Source: JAIVGV01 sp036389335 (GTDB lineage Bacteria > Acidobacteriota > Blastocatellia > Pyrinomonadales > Pyrinomonadaceae). From it: DNA of 64,000 nt. Made by a program: the position numbers and the translations under genes. This document shows positions 1 through 11,090 of the stretch, piece by piece. Position 1 is the stretch's first letter; each line of letters starts with the position of its first letter. The stretch covers positions 1 through 64,000 of the forward strand of contig DASVQC010000092.1 of assembly GCA_036389335.1 (NCBI GenBank), written 5' to 3'. Below the pieces are notes generated by a model, which saw only the letters and a list, made by a program, of their open reading frames with translations, had not been told where the DNA came from and did no database searches.

Positions 1-1
1 G

Positions 2-565
2 CCCCCCGACAAGTTGCGCGGGATCGTCGCGCGCCTGAGCAAGCCGGTCGAGACCCTGAGCGGCGAGTACCGCAGCGCGCTCAAACCGGTCGATCTCGTG
101 CCGCTCGTCCGGCGCGTCGTCGAGGGCGCGGGCGTGCGCTCGCAGTTCCACGAGATCGAGGCGCGGCTGCCCGCGTCGCTCGAAGCGGTGGTCGACGCCG
201 AGCGGGTCGAGCGCGTCGTCGAGAATCTGGTCATCAACGCGCTCGAAGCGATGGGCAAGAACGCGGGGCGGCTGACGGTCGAGGCGGGGCCGGAGGGCGA
301 GGACAAAATCTTCATCGCCGTGGCCGACACGGGGCCCGGCATGAGCGAGGAGTTCATCCGCACGAAACTCTTCCAGCCGTTCTCGACGACCAAGACGCAG
401 GGGCTCGGCCTCGGCCTCTACACGTGCCGCGAGGTGGTCGAGGCGCACGGCGGGCGCATCGAGGTCGAGTCGAAGCGCAGTTCTGGCACGCGCTTCCGCG
501 TCGTGCTACCATCGCGGCCCGTCTCACTCCCGCGCGCGACCCGGTCGGGCCCGGCGAAGAATTAA
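2..565 (+). CDS. Sensor histidine kinase, C-terminal part (5' end outside window)
   Basis: The frame is already open at the window edge, so the gene begins upstream; a TTG at 14 is not a convincing start. The visible part is a HATPase_c domain: an N-box (ENLVINALEAM), a G1 box (DTGPGM) and a G2 box (GLGLGL), then the usual AHGGRIEVES end. It would phosphorylate a partner response regulator. The sigma-54 regulator that starts 30 nt downstream is the obvious partner. The dimerisation/phospho-His domain and any sensor are not visible. Close spacing suggests cotranscription. A PrsK-type kinase (exopolysaccharide/PEP-CTERM regulation) is possible given the PrsR-like neighbour, but this fragment cannot settle it. 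Confidence 0.85.
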   Translation, partial: PPDKLRGIVARLSKPVETLSGEYRSALKPVDLVPLVRRVVEGAGVRSQFHEIEARLPASLEAVVDAERVERVVENLVINALEAMGKNAGRLTVEAGPEGEDKIFIAVADTGPGMSEEFIRTKLFQPFSTTKTQGLGLGLYTCREVVEAHGGRIEVESKRSSGTRFRVVLPSRPVSLPRATRSGPAKN

Positions 566-595
566 GCTCGCCGCCGCGGGCGGTCGCATAAAATT

Positions 596-1999
596 TTGAC
601 TAACGAGCGGAGAGAGAATGATCGGGCGACGGTGCTGGTCGTGGACGACGACCGCGTGCTGCGGCGGCAGCTTTACTGGGCGCTCGAAGCCGAGCACGAC
701 GTCCTCGAAGCCGAGACGCGCAAGGGGGCGGTCGAGAAATTGCGCGCGGGCGAGATCGACGTCGTCATCTCGGATTTGCACCTGCCGCCGGACTTGGACG
801 GCATCACGGAAGGGCTCGCCATCGTCGAGGCCGCGCGCTCTCTGAGGCCCGCCGTGCCCGTCGTCGTCATCACGGGCAGCGACGCCAGGGAGGTCGCGCT
901 CGAAGCCGTCAGGTGCGGCGCGTACGGGTTCTTCGAGAAGCCGTTCGCCGAAGCCGAGGTCGCGCACATCGTCCGGCAGGCGGCGCGCGTGCGCCGCCTT
1001 GAGCGCGAGAACCTGCGGCTGCGCGACGAGTCGGTCGGGCGCGCGGGGCTGGGCCGCCTGATCGGGACGTCAGCCGCGCTCGAAAGAGTGGTCGCGCAGG
1101 CGCGCGCCGTCGCCGACACGAGCGCGACCGTCCTGCTCGCGGGCGAGAACGGGACGGGCAAGGAAGTTTTGGCGCGCGCCATCCACGAGGAGAGCCAGCG
1201 CCGCGCCGCGCCGTTCGTCGCGGTGAGCTGCGCGGCGCTGCCGGAGTCGCTCGTCGAGTCGGAGCTGTTCGGGCACGAGCGCGGCGCGTTCACCGGCGCG
1301 ACCGCGACGAAGAAGGGGCGCTTCGAGCTGGCCGACGGCGGCACGCTCTTCCTCGACGAGATCGGCGAGCTGTCGCAGGCCGTGCAGGTGAAGCTCCTGC
1401 GCGTCGTGCAGGAGAGGGAGTTCGAGCGGCTCGGCGGCGAGAAGACCCTGACGGTCGACATCCGACTCATCGCCGCGTCGAACCGCGATCTCGAAAGCGA
1501 GGTCGAGGCGGGGCGCTTCCGCGAAGACCTCTTCTACCGCCTGAACGTCGTGCCGCTGACGCTCCCCCCCTTAAGGGAGCGCAGGGAGGACATCCCCGTG
1601 CTCGCCGCGCACCTCGCCGCGCGCGCCGCCGAGAAGCACCGCCGCCCGACGCCCGCGCTCGACGCCGCGCTCATCGAGGCGCTCGCCGAGTACGACTTCC
1701 CCGGCAACGTGCGCGAGCTTGAGAACCTGATCGAGCGTCTGGTCGTGCTCTCGAACGCGCCGCGCCTCGGCACCGAGCACCTGCCGAAGAAGATGCTGCT
1801 CGCCGCGCCCGCCTCCGGCGACGCGCCCGCCGCGTCGGACGAGACCACGCTCGAAGGCGCGACGCTCGCGCTGCGCCGCCGCATGGTCGCCGCCGCGCTC
1901 CAGGCCGAGGGCGGCAACAAGGTCGCCGCCGCGCGACGCCTCGGCATCAGCCGCTCCTACCTCCACCGCCTCATCTCCGAACTCGGCATCGAGGGCTGA
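596..1999 (+). CDS. Sigma-54-dependent response regulator (NtrC family, PrsR-like)
   Basis: Three domains are visible. A receiver domain covers about residues 10-130 (VVDDD, phospho-acceptor in VVISDLHLP, conserved Lys in EKPF). An AAA+ domain covers about 155-385 (Walker A GENGTGKE, sigma-54 contact loop GAFTGA, Walker B-like TLFLDEIGEL). A Fis-type HTH ends the protein (NKVAAARRLGISRSYLHRL). The receiver signature PPDLDGITEGL recalls the PEP-CTERM-box regulator PrsR, but that assignment is inference. The frame opens at a TTG at 596; no ATG lies nearby and an internal GTG around 629 is the alternative. It probably forms a two-component pair with the kinase just upstream. A sigma-54 promoter with paired upstream sites at 2446-2585 is a plausible target. 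Confidence 0.9.
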   Translation: MTNERRENDRATVLVVDDDRVLRRQLYWALEAEHDVLEAETRKGAVEKLRAGEIDVVISDLHLPPDLDGITEGLAIVEAARSLRPAVPVVVITGSDAREVALEAVRCGAYGFFEKPFAEAEVAHIVRQAARVRRLERENLRLRDESVGRAGLGRLIGTSAALERVVAQARAVADTSATVLLAGENGTGKEVLARAIHEESQRRAAPFVAVSCAALPESLVESELFGHERGAFTGATATKKGRFELADGGTLFLDEIGELSQAVQVKLLRVVQEREFERLGGEKTLTVDIRLIAASNRDLESEVEAGRFREDLFYRLNVVPLTLPPLRERREDIPVLAAHLAARAAEKHRRPTPALDAALIEALAEYDFPGNVRELENLIERLVVLSNAPRLGTEHLPKKMLLAAPASGDAPAASDETTLEGATLALRRRMVAAALQAEGGNKVAAARRLGISRSYLHRLISELGIEG

Positions 2000-2111
2000 T
2001 GACGCCGGTCGGGCGGTGCGGCGCATTGAGATTACGAAGCGGCGCGCCGGTTGGCTGGCGACCGGAGTTTGAGTAGACTATCCGGCGGAGAATTTCAGGC
2101 GGCGCAGACTC

Positions 2112-2405
2112 ATGACCAACGAAGAGATCGAGAAGCGGATGGAGTTTATCATCGAGCAGCAGGCGCAGTTCGCCTCCGACATCCAGCAGTTGCGCGAATC
2201 GCAGGCTCAGACCGATCATCTCTTGAACCGCCTCGCCTCCATCACGCTCGAAGGCTTCAAGGACGTGAACGCCAAGATTGACGCTCTCGTCGATTCGCAC
2301 ATCCGTATGAGCGAGGCGCAGGCGCGCACCGACGAGTCCCTGCGAAACCTTATCGCCGTCACCGACCGCTACTTCCGGGAGCGGAACGAAAAGTCGGAAG
2401 GCTGA
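2112..2405 (+). CDS. Small coiled-coil protein, function unknown
   Basis: A 97-residue protein starting MTNEEIEKRMEF. It is almost entirely predicted helix with heptad-like spacing of hydrophobic residues and many Gln/Glu (EQQAQFASDIQQL, SEAQARTDESLR). There is no signal peptide, membrane segment or catalytic motif. I recognise the style as a recurring small family in Acidobacteriota and cyanobacteria with no known role. It lies between the sigma-54 regulator and the sigma-54 promoter region, with about 110 nt on the upstream side. Self-association through the coiled coil is the only inference the sequence supports. Confidence 0.7.
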   Translation: MTNEEIEKRMEFIIEQQAQFASDIQQLRESQAQTDHLLNRLASITLEGFKDVNAKIDALVDSHIRMSEAQARTDESLRNLIAVTDRYFRERNEKSEG

Positions 2406-2445
2406 TCCGGCGGCCTCACCCGCCCGCCCCGCGCCGACACCCTCC

Positions 2446-2499
2446 GTCCACTTTTGTAGACACTCACACCGCCGCGCCTGTCCACTCCTGTTCACACTC
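2446..2499 (+). promoter_or_regulatory. Paired upstream activator sites for the sigma-54 promoter
   Basis: Two 20-bp direct repeats, GTCCACTTTTGTAGACACTC at 2446 and GTCCACTCCTGTTCACACTC at 2480, match at 16 of 20 positions and are offset by 34 bp. The first is nearly palindromic (GTC...GAC). They lie about 70-125 bp upstream of a good -24/-12 element, the usual place for an NtrC-family enhancer. The adjacent regulator at 596-1999 is the likely binder (inference). Confidence 0.55.
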
Positions 2500-2570
2500 C
2501 CGACCGATCAAGTAATCAGGACTCGCCACTTCGACCGCAAATCCGCCACTCGTCAGTCCGCGCGCCGCGC

Positions 2571-2585
2571 GGCACGGGCGTTGCT
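2571..2585 (+). promoter_or_regulatory. Sigma-54 (-24/-12) promoter
   Basis: GGCACGGGCGTTGCT contains GG (-24) and GC (-12) separated by exactly 10 bases, close to the TGGCAC-N5-TTGC consensus. It sits just upstream of the receiver-only regulator. Transcription would begin near 2595. Confidence 0.65.
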
Positions 2586-2672
2586 ACCTTGTGAGCGCGG
2601 AAGACGAAAGAGGTGGTTTTGACAACGAGCGGGTGCGAGCGGCGTCCGAAGGTTGTTGGGAGTAGGGAAGTG

Positions 2673-3065
2673 GTGAAGACGAAAGTTTTAATCGTGGACG
2701 ACGACGCCGCCGTGAGGCAGCAGCTCTTCTGGATGCTGTGCGACGACTACGAGGTGGTGACGGCTCACGATCTCCAGTCGGCGCTGCGCGGCGCGATGAT
2801 CTACGAGCCGCAGATCGCCATCCTCGATTTGCACCTCCCCCCCGCCGCCGACACGCCGGCCGTCGGGCTGCACGTCCTCGAATACTTGAAGGAGCACAGC
2901 CCCCGCTCGAAGGTGCTCATCGTCAGCTCCGACGGCGGCGTGGGGACGCGCAAGGCTTGCGCGCAGCGCGGGGCGGACGCCTTCCTGAGCAAGCCCTTCG
3001 ACGTGGAGTCGCTGCTCTCGACCGTGCACCACACCACCGCCGCCGCCCGGCTCGGCGAGATGTAA
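2673..3065 (+). CDS. Receiver-domain-only response regulator
   Basis: About 130 residues forming one receiver domain: acidic pocket IVDDD, phospho-acceptor Asp in IAILDLHLPP, conserved Thr/Ser region VLIVSS, and Lys in LSKPF. There is no output domain. The receiver resembles that of the regulator at 596-1999, which suggests duplication. I chose the GTG at 2673 because it gives the canonical short lead-in (VKTKVLIVDDD). The frame stays open to GTG 2613, and TTG 2619 has a better-spaced AAAGAGG, so a longer N terminus is possible. Expression probably depends on the sigma-54 promoter directly upstream, so this may be an output or feedback element of the two-component system. Confidence 0.85.
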   Translation: MKTKVLIVDDDAAVRQQLFWMLCDDYEVVTAHDLQSALRGAMIYEPQIAILDLHLPPAADTPAVGLHVLEYLKEHSPRSKVLIVSSDGGVGTRKACAQRGADAFLSKPFDVESLLSTVHHTTAAARLGEM

Positions 3066-3390
3066 GGGCGGGGACGAGACCCTGCGCGGGCGCAAATTGC
3101 AGGTTGGCGCGCGCGGGCTGTCGAGAACGCAAAACGTTGACGCAGGATCGAACGCAGGGGGAACTGCACGACGAGCTTCAACGGGCAGCCCGCGCGCGGC
3201 CACAGCAGGCCGGGCGACGGCACGGGGGCCATCGGTCGCCACACGCGCCCAGACAGACGCGCTAAAAGTTTTCACCCCAGCCGCCCGCGCTCTTTGAGAT
3301 TTCTCACGAGTTCCTCTCGTCCCCTCCTAAAACAACGAGAGGTCGCCGACGCTCCTCGCAAGCGGTTCCCTTCGCCGCACGATGGAGCAC
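3066..3390. other. Intergenic, no gene seen
   Basis: GC-rich stretch after the receiver gene. Open frames here lack a ribosome binding site and do not resemble proteins. I see nothing definite before the terminator hairpin. Confidence 0.4.
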
Positions 3391-3445
3391 GAAGCCCCCG
3401 CTTCCTTCATGACTCGACCCAGAGTCGCGGGGGCTTCACCTTTTC
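3391..3445 (+). terminator. Rho-independent terminator-like hairpin
   Basis: An 11-bp perfect stem, GAAGCCCCCGC (3391-3401) with GCGGGGGCTTC (3427-3437). The 25-nt loop itself contains a small GACTC/GAGTC stem. ACCTTTTC follows. It lies downstream of the receiver gene. Confidence 0.6.
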
Positions 3446-3448
3446 TGC

Positions 3449-3557
3449 GTGACAGGTAAACCGTGACGGGCGACAGGGAAGAAGTTTTCTCCCGTCACCC
3501 GTCACGGTTTACCGTCGACGGCTTTTCCCGTCACCCGTCACCTGTCACTTGTCACGG
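3449..3557. repeat. Heptamer inverted repeat, family A (GTGACGG type), copy 1
   Basis: Runs of degenerate heptamers (GTGACAG, GTGACGG and their complements CCGTCAC, CTGTCAC) form two opposing arms, so the RNA could fold into a long imperfect hairpin. The same family recurs at 4999, 12806 and 13695. Confidence 0.75.
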
Positions 3558-3644
3558 TCTTTCCGTATAATAGTTTCACGGAAGAAACGCGGGCGACGCC
3601 GTTTTCGGGCGTCTTTGCCGCGCGTTTCTTGCGGCGAGACTGTT

Positions 3645-5003
3645 ATGAAATTCCTCCACATCGCGGACGTACACCTCGGCTGCCGCCGCTACAACTTGGA
3701 CGAGCGCACGAAGGACTTCGCGCGCGCGTGGCTCGACGTGGTGGAAGATCACGCCATCAAAAACGGCGTCGATTTCGTCCTCATCTGCGGCGACTTCTTC
3801 AACGCGCGCCGCGTCGAGCCCGAGGCGATGAACCACGCCGTCGCCGGGCTCGAACGCCTGCGCGAGGCGGGCATCCCCGTCGTCGCCATCGAGGGCAACC
3901 ACGATCAGCACGAGTCAGATTCCGTCAGCCGCTTCAGTTGGATGCGCTCGCTCTCGCGCTGGGGCTTTCTGAAACTGCTGGAGCCCGACACCTCGGACGG
4001 CTTCCGCCTCGCGCCGTGGGACGACGAGGAGAAGAAGGGCTCCTACGTCGACATCGCGGGCGCGCGCGTCTTCGGCACCCACTGGTTCGGCACGAGCACG
4101 AACGCCGCCATCCCCCTGCTCACCGACGCCCTGCGCGACGCGCGCTCCGACTCCCACTTTCAAATCCTCATGCTCCACACGGACGTCGAGGGCCAACTGA
4201 ACCGGCCCAACATCCCCGCGCTCTCCGTCGAGCGGATGAAGGAGCTAAAAGGGCTCGTCGATTACGTCGCGCTCGGCCACACGCACAAGCGTTTCGAGAT
4301 CGACGGCTGGGCCTTCAACCCCGGCTCGCTCGAAGCCTGCTCCATCGACGAGCACCGCGAGGAGCGCGGCGTCTACCTCGTCGAGGTCGACGGCGAGCGC
4401 AACATCAGCGCGCGCCACTCGCGCGACTACACGCAGCGGCCCTTCCAGCGCCTCGGCTACGACGTGTCCGGCGCGGAGAGCGCCGACGCCGTACGCGAGG
4501 GCGTGCTCGAAGTCGTCCGCCGCGAGGCGAGGCGCTTCGACGCGGACACGGACGGAGGGCTCGCGCCGATCGTCGAGATCAACCTGCGCGGCCACCTCGG
4601 CTTCAAAAACTCCCTGCTCGACATCCCGAGGATGCGCGCCGACGTGCGCGAGGCGACCGGCGCGCTGCACGTGCTGGTGACGAACCGCAGCGTCCCCGTC
4701 GAGTACGCCGTCGCCGAAGGGCTCGACACCGAAGCCTCGCGGCTGGTGCGCGAGCGGCGCATCATCGAAGACCTGATCGCGCGCGACACGCGCTTCCGCG
4801 ACCGCGCGCCGCAGATGGCCGGGCTCATCCTCGAAGCCAAGAAGCTCGCCCTCGAAGACAAGTCGCCCGAAGAGATCCTCGAACTGATCGAGCAACAACT
4901 CGGCGACGAAGCGGGCGCGCGGGAGGACGACCCCGGCAAGCCCTACGCCGTCGCCACCGCCACCGCCCTGCAAGCCCTCGAACGCAACGCGCAAACGCCG
5001 TGA
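3645..5003 (+). CDS. DNA repair exonuclease, SbcD/Mre11 family
   Basis: A metallophosphoesterase nuclease of 452 residues. The metal-binding motifs appear in order: ADVHLG near the N terminus, ICGDFFN, EGNHDQ, MLHTDVEG and GHTHKR. This is the Mre11/SbcD order of motifs. The C-terminal third is the variable capping region. Such proteins trim DNA ends and hairpins with an SbcC/Rad50 ATPase. No SbcC gene is adjacent, so the partner must be elsewhere or the protein acts alone. I chose the ATG at 3645 because the upstream extension to 3549 runs into repeat sequence and the phosphoesterase fold begins right after MKFLHIADVH. Confidence 0.9.
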   Translation: MKFLHIADVHLGCRRYNLDERTKDFARAWLDVVEDHAIKNGVDFVLICGDFFNARRVEPEAMNHAVAGLERLREAGIPVVAIEGNHDQHESDSVSRFSWMRSLSRWGFLKLLEPDTSDGFRLAPWDDEEKKGSYVDIAGARVFGTHWFGTSTNAAIPLLTDALRDARSDSHFQILMLHTDVEGQLNRPNIPALSVERMKELKGLVDYVALGHTHKRFEIDGWAFNPGSLEACSIDEHREERGVYLVEVDGERNISARHSRDYTQRPFQRLGYDVSGAESADAVREGVLEVVRREARRFDADTDGGLAPIVEINLRGHLGFKNSLLDIPRMRADVREATGALHVLVTNRSVPVEYAVAEGLDTEASRLVRERRIIEDLIARDTRFRDRAPQMAGLILEAKKLALEDKSPEEILELIEQQLGDEAGAREDDPGKPYAVATATALQALERNAQTP

Positions 5004-5077
5004 CGGGTGGCGGGTGACAAGTGACAGGCAGAACCGGCTTGTCTTGCTTGTCACCTGCCGCCCGTCGCCTGTCACTC
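4999..5077. repeat. Heptamer inverted repeat, family A, copy 2
   Basis: Arms of GTGACGG/GTGACAA/GTGACAG and the complementary TCACCTG/CCCGTCG/CCTGTCAC fill the gap between the SbcD-like gene and the Lon-domain gene. The left arm touches the stop codon of the first gene and the right arm ends at the ATG of the second. Confidence 0.7.
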
Positions 5078-5782
5078 ATGTCTGATGCTCTCGACAAGGT
5101 GCGCGGGGTGCGCGAGCTGCCGCTCTTCCCGCTGCCGGTGGTGCTCTTTCCGGGCGTGCCGATGCCGCTGCACGTCTTCGAGGAGCGCTACCGCCGCCTG
5201 CTCTCGGACGTGCGCGTGACGAACAACCTGTTCGGGGTCTCCTTCTCCGGCGAGGGCGAGGGCGCGGTGGAGCGGCCCGCGGTCGGGCACGTCGGCTGCG
5301 CCGCCGAAGTCGTCGAGGTGCTGCCGCTCGAAGACGGTCGCTCGAACATCCTGACGGTGGGCGTCGTCCGCTACCGCGTCGCCGAATACGCCGGGGCGGG
5401 GGAGCCGTACCTCGTCGCGCGCGTCGTGTTCTTCGAGGACGAGGCGGAGGACGCGGCGCTGCTCGCGGCGCGCGCGCGCGAGGTGACGGAAGTCTTCGGG
5501 CGCATCGCGCGCGCCGTGCGCACCTTGAACGACGACCGCGCCGCGCTGCCCGATCTATCGACGGACGAGCCGGAGCGGCTCTCCTTCCTCGTCGCCGCCG
5601 CGATGGAGATGGACAACGAGTTGAAGCAGGAGCTGCTGGAGCTGCGCTCGGGCGCGGAGCGGCTCGCGCGCCTCTCGCGCCTGCTCACGCAGGTCGTCTC
5701 CGGCTACGAGGAGCGCGCTTCGATCCACAAGCTCGCCAAGGGCAACGGACACTCCGCGCGCAGGGTTGACCCCGGAGAGTGA
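5078..5782 (+). CDS. Lon N-terminal substrate-binding domain protein (free-standing)
   Basis: A 234-residue protein matching the Lon N-terminal (LAN/PUA-like) domain: LPLFPLPVVLFPGVPMPLHV, then FEERYRRLL and a later helical bundle. No AAA+ or serine/lysine protease part follows, so it is not the Lon protease. Such solo LonN proteins are widespread and of unclear role; substrate recognition or adaptor work is the usual guess. I chose the ATG at 5078; the longer frame from 5021 would be coded by the family A repeat. Confidence 0.88.
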   Translation: MSDALDKVRGVRELPLFPLPVVLFPGVPMPLHVFEERYRRLLSDVRVTNNLFGVSFSGEGEGAVERPAVGHVGCAAEVVEVLPLEDGRSNILTVGVVRYRVAEYAGAGEPYLVARVVFFEDEAEDAALLAARAREVTEVFGRIARAVRTLNDDRAALPDLSTDEPERLSFLVAAAMEMDNELKQELLELRSGAERLARLSRLLTQVVSGYEERASIHKLAKGNGHSARRVDPGE

Positions 5783-5935
5783 AGCGGGACGGGCCGCGGG
5801 GGCGCGGGGGATCGCGGGGGATGAGTCAGATTAAGATTCCAACCCTGAACTCTGAGGCGCGGGGCCGCGCCTCCCGGACTCGAATCTCGGATCGTTCTTC
5901 TATACTGATCTCTGTGGCGGCTCCGTCTTAAAGTG

Positions 5936-6742
5936 ATGGGCGACGACGGCACGAACATCGAACGCGAGGGGGGCGCGCGCGTCCGCGTCCGGCTGCTGCT
6001 GTTCGGCGCGGCGCGCGAGGCGGCGGGCGGCGCGGAGTCGCACGCGCTCGAAGTCTCCGCGCCCGCCACCGCCGCGAGCATACTGGACGAGACGCTGGCC
6101 CGCTTCCCCGTCCTGCGCCGCTTCGGGCGCTCGCTGCTCGTCGCGGTCAACGAGGAGTACGCCGCGCCGGGGCGCGAGGTGAGGGAGGGCGACGAGGTGG
6201 CGATCTTCCCGCCCGTGAGCGGCGGCGCGGGGGGCGAGGGGGCGGCTGGCGAAAGCCCTCCGGGGGCGCGTGATTTTTTCGAGCTGACGACGGAGCCGAT
6301 AGACGTGGGCGCGGTGGCGCGCCGCGTCGTCCCCCCGGAGTGCGGCGCGACCGTCACGCTCGACGGCTACGTCAGGGAGTGGACGCGCGGGCGTCGCACG
6401 CTCCACCTCGTTTACGAGGCTTACGCGCCGATGGCGCTCAAGGAACTCGGCAGGCTCTGCCGCGAGATGCACGAGCGGTTCGAGGTCGCGCACGTCGGCG
6501 TCGTACACCGCACGGGGCGGCTTGAGATCGGAGAGACCTCGGTCGTCATCTCGGTGAGCGCGCCGCACCGCCGCGCGGCCTTCGAGGCGTGCGAGTGGGC
6601 GATCCGCGAGCTGAAGCGCACCGTGCCCGTTTGGAAGAAGGAGTTTTACGCCGACGGCGAGGTCTGGGTCGAGGGCGAGGGCGCGCGGGAAGAATCCGCG
6701 GGCGGAGTTGTTAAGGAGTCCGCGCCGGAGGCGTTAAGTTAA
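5936..6742 (+). CDS. MoaD-MoaE fusion, molybdopterin synthase
   Basis: The first ~95 residues are MoaD: a ubiquitin-like fold ending in IFPPVSGG, the Gly-Gly that carries the thiocarboxylate. After a Gly/Ala-rich linker the rest is MoaE (GYVREWTRGRRTLHLVYEAY, then VVHRTGRLEIGE and the WKKEFY active-site region). The complex makes molybdopterin from cyclic pyranopterin. The Gly-Gly is internal here, so the chain must be cut after it to work in the usual way, as known for MoaX proteins. The start is the ATG at 5936, with a GTG directly before it. No other molybdenum cofactor gene is adjacent. The C-terminal tail beyond WVEGEG looks unconserved. Confidence 0.9.
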   Translation: MGDDGTNIEREGGARVRVRLLLFGAAREAAGGAESHALEVSAPATAASILDETLARFPVLRRFGRSLLVAVNEEYAAPGREVREGDEVAIFPPVSGGAGGEGAAGESPPGARDFFELTTEPIDVGAVARRVVPPECGATVTLDGYVREWTRGRRTLHLVYEAYAPMALKELGRLCREMHERFEVAHVGVVHRTGRLEIGETSVVISVSAPHRRAAFEACEWAIRELKRTVPVWKKEFYADGEVWVEGEGAREESAGGVVKESAPEALS

Positions 6743-6778
6743 AAGGGGGACCGCGCGCGCGCGGCGGCTGAAACCGAC

Positions 6779-7354
6779 ATGAGCAGACTAAGACTCGCAC
6801 ACGTCATCCCGCTCCTCCTGCTCGCGTGCGCGTGCGGCGGCGGCGGCGCGGGGCAACAGACCGCGCAGGATCAACTGCCGGAGATCACGCTCGACGGCAT
6901 GCGCGACGACTTGGACGGCAGGTGGGTGAAAGTCCCGGCGGCGGACGGCAAGTCGAGGCCCTTGGACCCGTGGGTCTTCGACCACAGGGAGCCGAAGGAG
7001 ATCAAGATTCTCGAACAGAAGATCGAGGGCGAGAACGCGACCTTCCTCATCGACATCAACACGCGCTCCGCCCCGAAATCCAAGAACCACTACAGCCTCT
7101 CCGGCCAACTGCGGGTGCACTACCACCTGGACTCGGGCTTGGTGCTGCGCGAGTGGCGGATCGACGGGATCGATAACATCTCCTTCAAGTACGTGAACGA
7201 GCAGCCGACGCCCGAAGAGGACTCCGACGCGAGCGAAGGCAACGCGAACGGCAAGCCGAAGGCGGACGCCAACTCCAACGCGAACGCCAAGCCGAAAGCG
7301 GGCGCGACCCCGCAGTCGAACGCTAACTCTTCGCGCACCGGCGGGGACAGGTAA
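6779..7354 (+). CDS. Lipoprotein, function unknown
   Basis: The N terminus MSRLRLAHVIPLLLLACAC is a lipoprotein signal with a lipobox at LLAC, so the mature protein should be lipid-anchored in the envelope. The middle (about residues 35-145) looks like one beta-rich domain with no family I recognise (LSGQLRVHYHL, LVLREWRIDG). The last 45 residues are a low-complexity Asn/Ala/Lys/Pro tail (SNANAKPKAGA), a style seen again in the L,D-transpeptidase at 20761. It starts 36 nt after the MoaD-MoaE gene, so cotranscription is possible. Confidence 0.75.
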   Translation: MSRLRLAHVIPLLLLACACGGGGAGQQTAQDQLPEITLDGMRDDLDGRWVKVPAADGKSRPLDPWVFDHREPKEIKILEQKIEGENATFLIDINTRSAPKSKNHYSLSGQLRVHYHLDSGLVLREWRIDGIDNISFKYVNEQPTPEEDSDASEGNANGKPKADANSNANAKPKAGATPQSNANSSRTGGDR

Positions 7355-7421
7355 GGCGCGATCTCCCGCTCGCGCCTCGGGCGACTTCGATGCGCGCGGG
7401 CGCGCGCGCCGACTACAAAAC

Positions 7422-7454
7422 GAGAGCCCCGGCTGCGATGCAGCCGGGGCTCTC
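7422..7454 (-). terminator. gyrA terminator
   Basis: A perfect 15-bp stem (7422-7436 pairing with 7440-7454) with a 3-nt loop GAT. On the minus strand it is followed by TTTT, which fits a rho-independent terminator for gyrA. On the plus strand it could also stop the lipoprotein transcript. Confidence 0.88.
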
Positions 7455-7491
7455 GATCTTTCGTGAGCTTGTGGGCTCGGCCCGGTCGGTT

Positions 7492-10053
<2,562 letters not shown>

Positions 10054-10358
10054 TAACTGACCTTTCCGGTACAATCCTCGCCCGGCGGCGAGGGCGCTCA
10101 AACGCTCACTAGATGAGGGGTCTTGAGCCGCGCGCTCACGCGCCCGCGAGTGGTTAGGTACTGGCTCAAAAGACCGGCTCAGACGGTCGGAGAGAAGTAC
10201 GACATATTGTAGCCCGAAACCGCCCGTTCCGCAACCCTCTAATGGCGGCAAAAACCCTGTAAAATCAAGGCTTTTACACTTCCCGGGGGCGGCGAAAACC
10301 GCCCCCTCCGGACACAACATATTGCGGCGCGAAGGGCGCGCGCCGCGACCGAAAAACC

Positions 10359-11090
10359 ATGGACGGGGAGCGCAAAGAACGCCGCGTCAAGGAGCGCCTG
10401 AGGCTGGCGCTGCCGGTGCGCGTGGTGTGCCGCGAGGGCGCTCAAGACGAGTGGGTCGAGCAGACGCGGCTCGTCGACCTGACGCCCTTCGGGGCGAGCC
10501 TTCACCTCTCGCGCCCGGTCGAGCCGGGGAGGCTCCTGCACCTGACGATGCCGATGCCGCGGCAGTTGCGCACCTTCGACCACGTCGAGGATCAGTACCG
10601 CGTCTACGCCATCGTGCGCTGGATCAGGCTCGCGCCGCAGGGCGGCGACAGGCCCTTCGCCCTCGGCGTGGCGTTCACGGGCAAGCGACCGCCCAAGACC
10701 TACCTCGACAACCCCGCGACGCGCTACGAGATCGTGTCGGACGGCGAGAGCGCGCTGTGGCGCGCGCGCGAGCGCACGGAGAAGAGCCGCGCCGTCGTCG
10801 AGCGCGAGACGCGTCTGACGATGCCCGTCGAGGTCGTCGTCGAAGTGCTCGGCGAGCGCGGCGAGATCGCGGCGAGCGAGACGACCGTGACGGCGGACAT
10901 CAGCCGCCACGGCGCGTCCGTCTTCACGACGCTAGAGGTCGAGCGCGGCGCGTTCGTCCGGCTGCGCAGCGCGCGCTACTCGCTGACGGTGCTGGCGGTC
11001 GTGCGCGGGGCGCGCAAGGGCGCGGACAACATCCCGCGCCTCCACCTCGAATTCATCGACCGCGAGTGGCCGCTGGAGATTCTCGGGTGA
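10359..11090 (+). CDS. Tandem PilZ-domain protein
   Basis: 243 residues with two PilZ-like halves. The first has an RxxxR-type start (ERRVKERLRLALPVRV) and DLTPFGASLHL; the second has ERETRLTMPVEVVVEV and DISRHGASVF. PilZ domains bind cyclic-di-GMP through such RxxxR and (D/N)xSxxG motifs. The second half keeps DISRHG; the first has DLTPFG, so binding may be uneven. The stop overlaps the start of the acyltransferase gene, so the two are translationally coupled. The pair suggests cyclic-di-GMP control of lipid or glycolipid synthesis (inference). Confidence 0.85.
   Translation: MDGERKERRVKERLRLALPVRVVCREGAQDEWVEQTRLVDLTPFGASLHLSRPVEPGRLLHLTMPMPRQLRTFDHVEDQYRVYAIVRWIRLAPQGGDRPFALGVAFTGKRPPKTYLDNPATRYEIVSDGESALWRARERTEKSRAVVERETRLTMPVEVVVEVLGERGEIAASETTVTADISRHGASVFTTLEVERGAFVRLRSARYSLTVLAVVRGARKGADNIPRLHLEFIDREWPLEILG

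Noticed and set aside
3449..3557. Possible CRISPR array in the heptamer repeats
   Set aside because: Units are about 7 bp with no unique spacers, and arms oppose each other; no cas genes in the window.
3629..5017. 462-codon Arg-rich frame over the SbcD-like gene
   Set aside because: Shifted-frame shadow; the real frame carries all metallophosphoesterase motifs.
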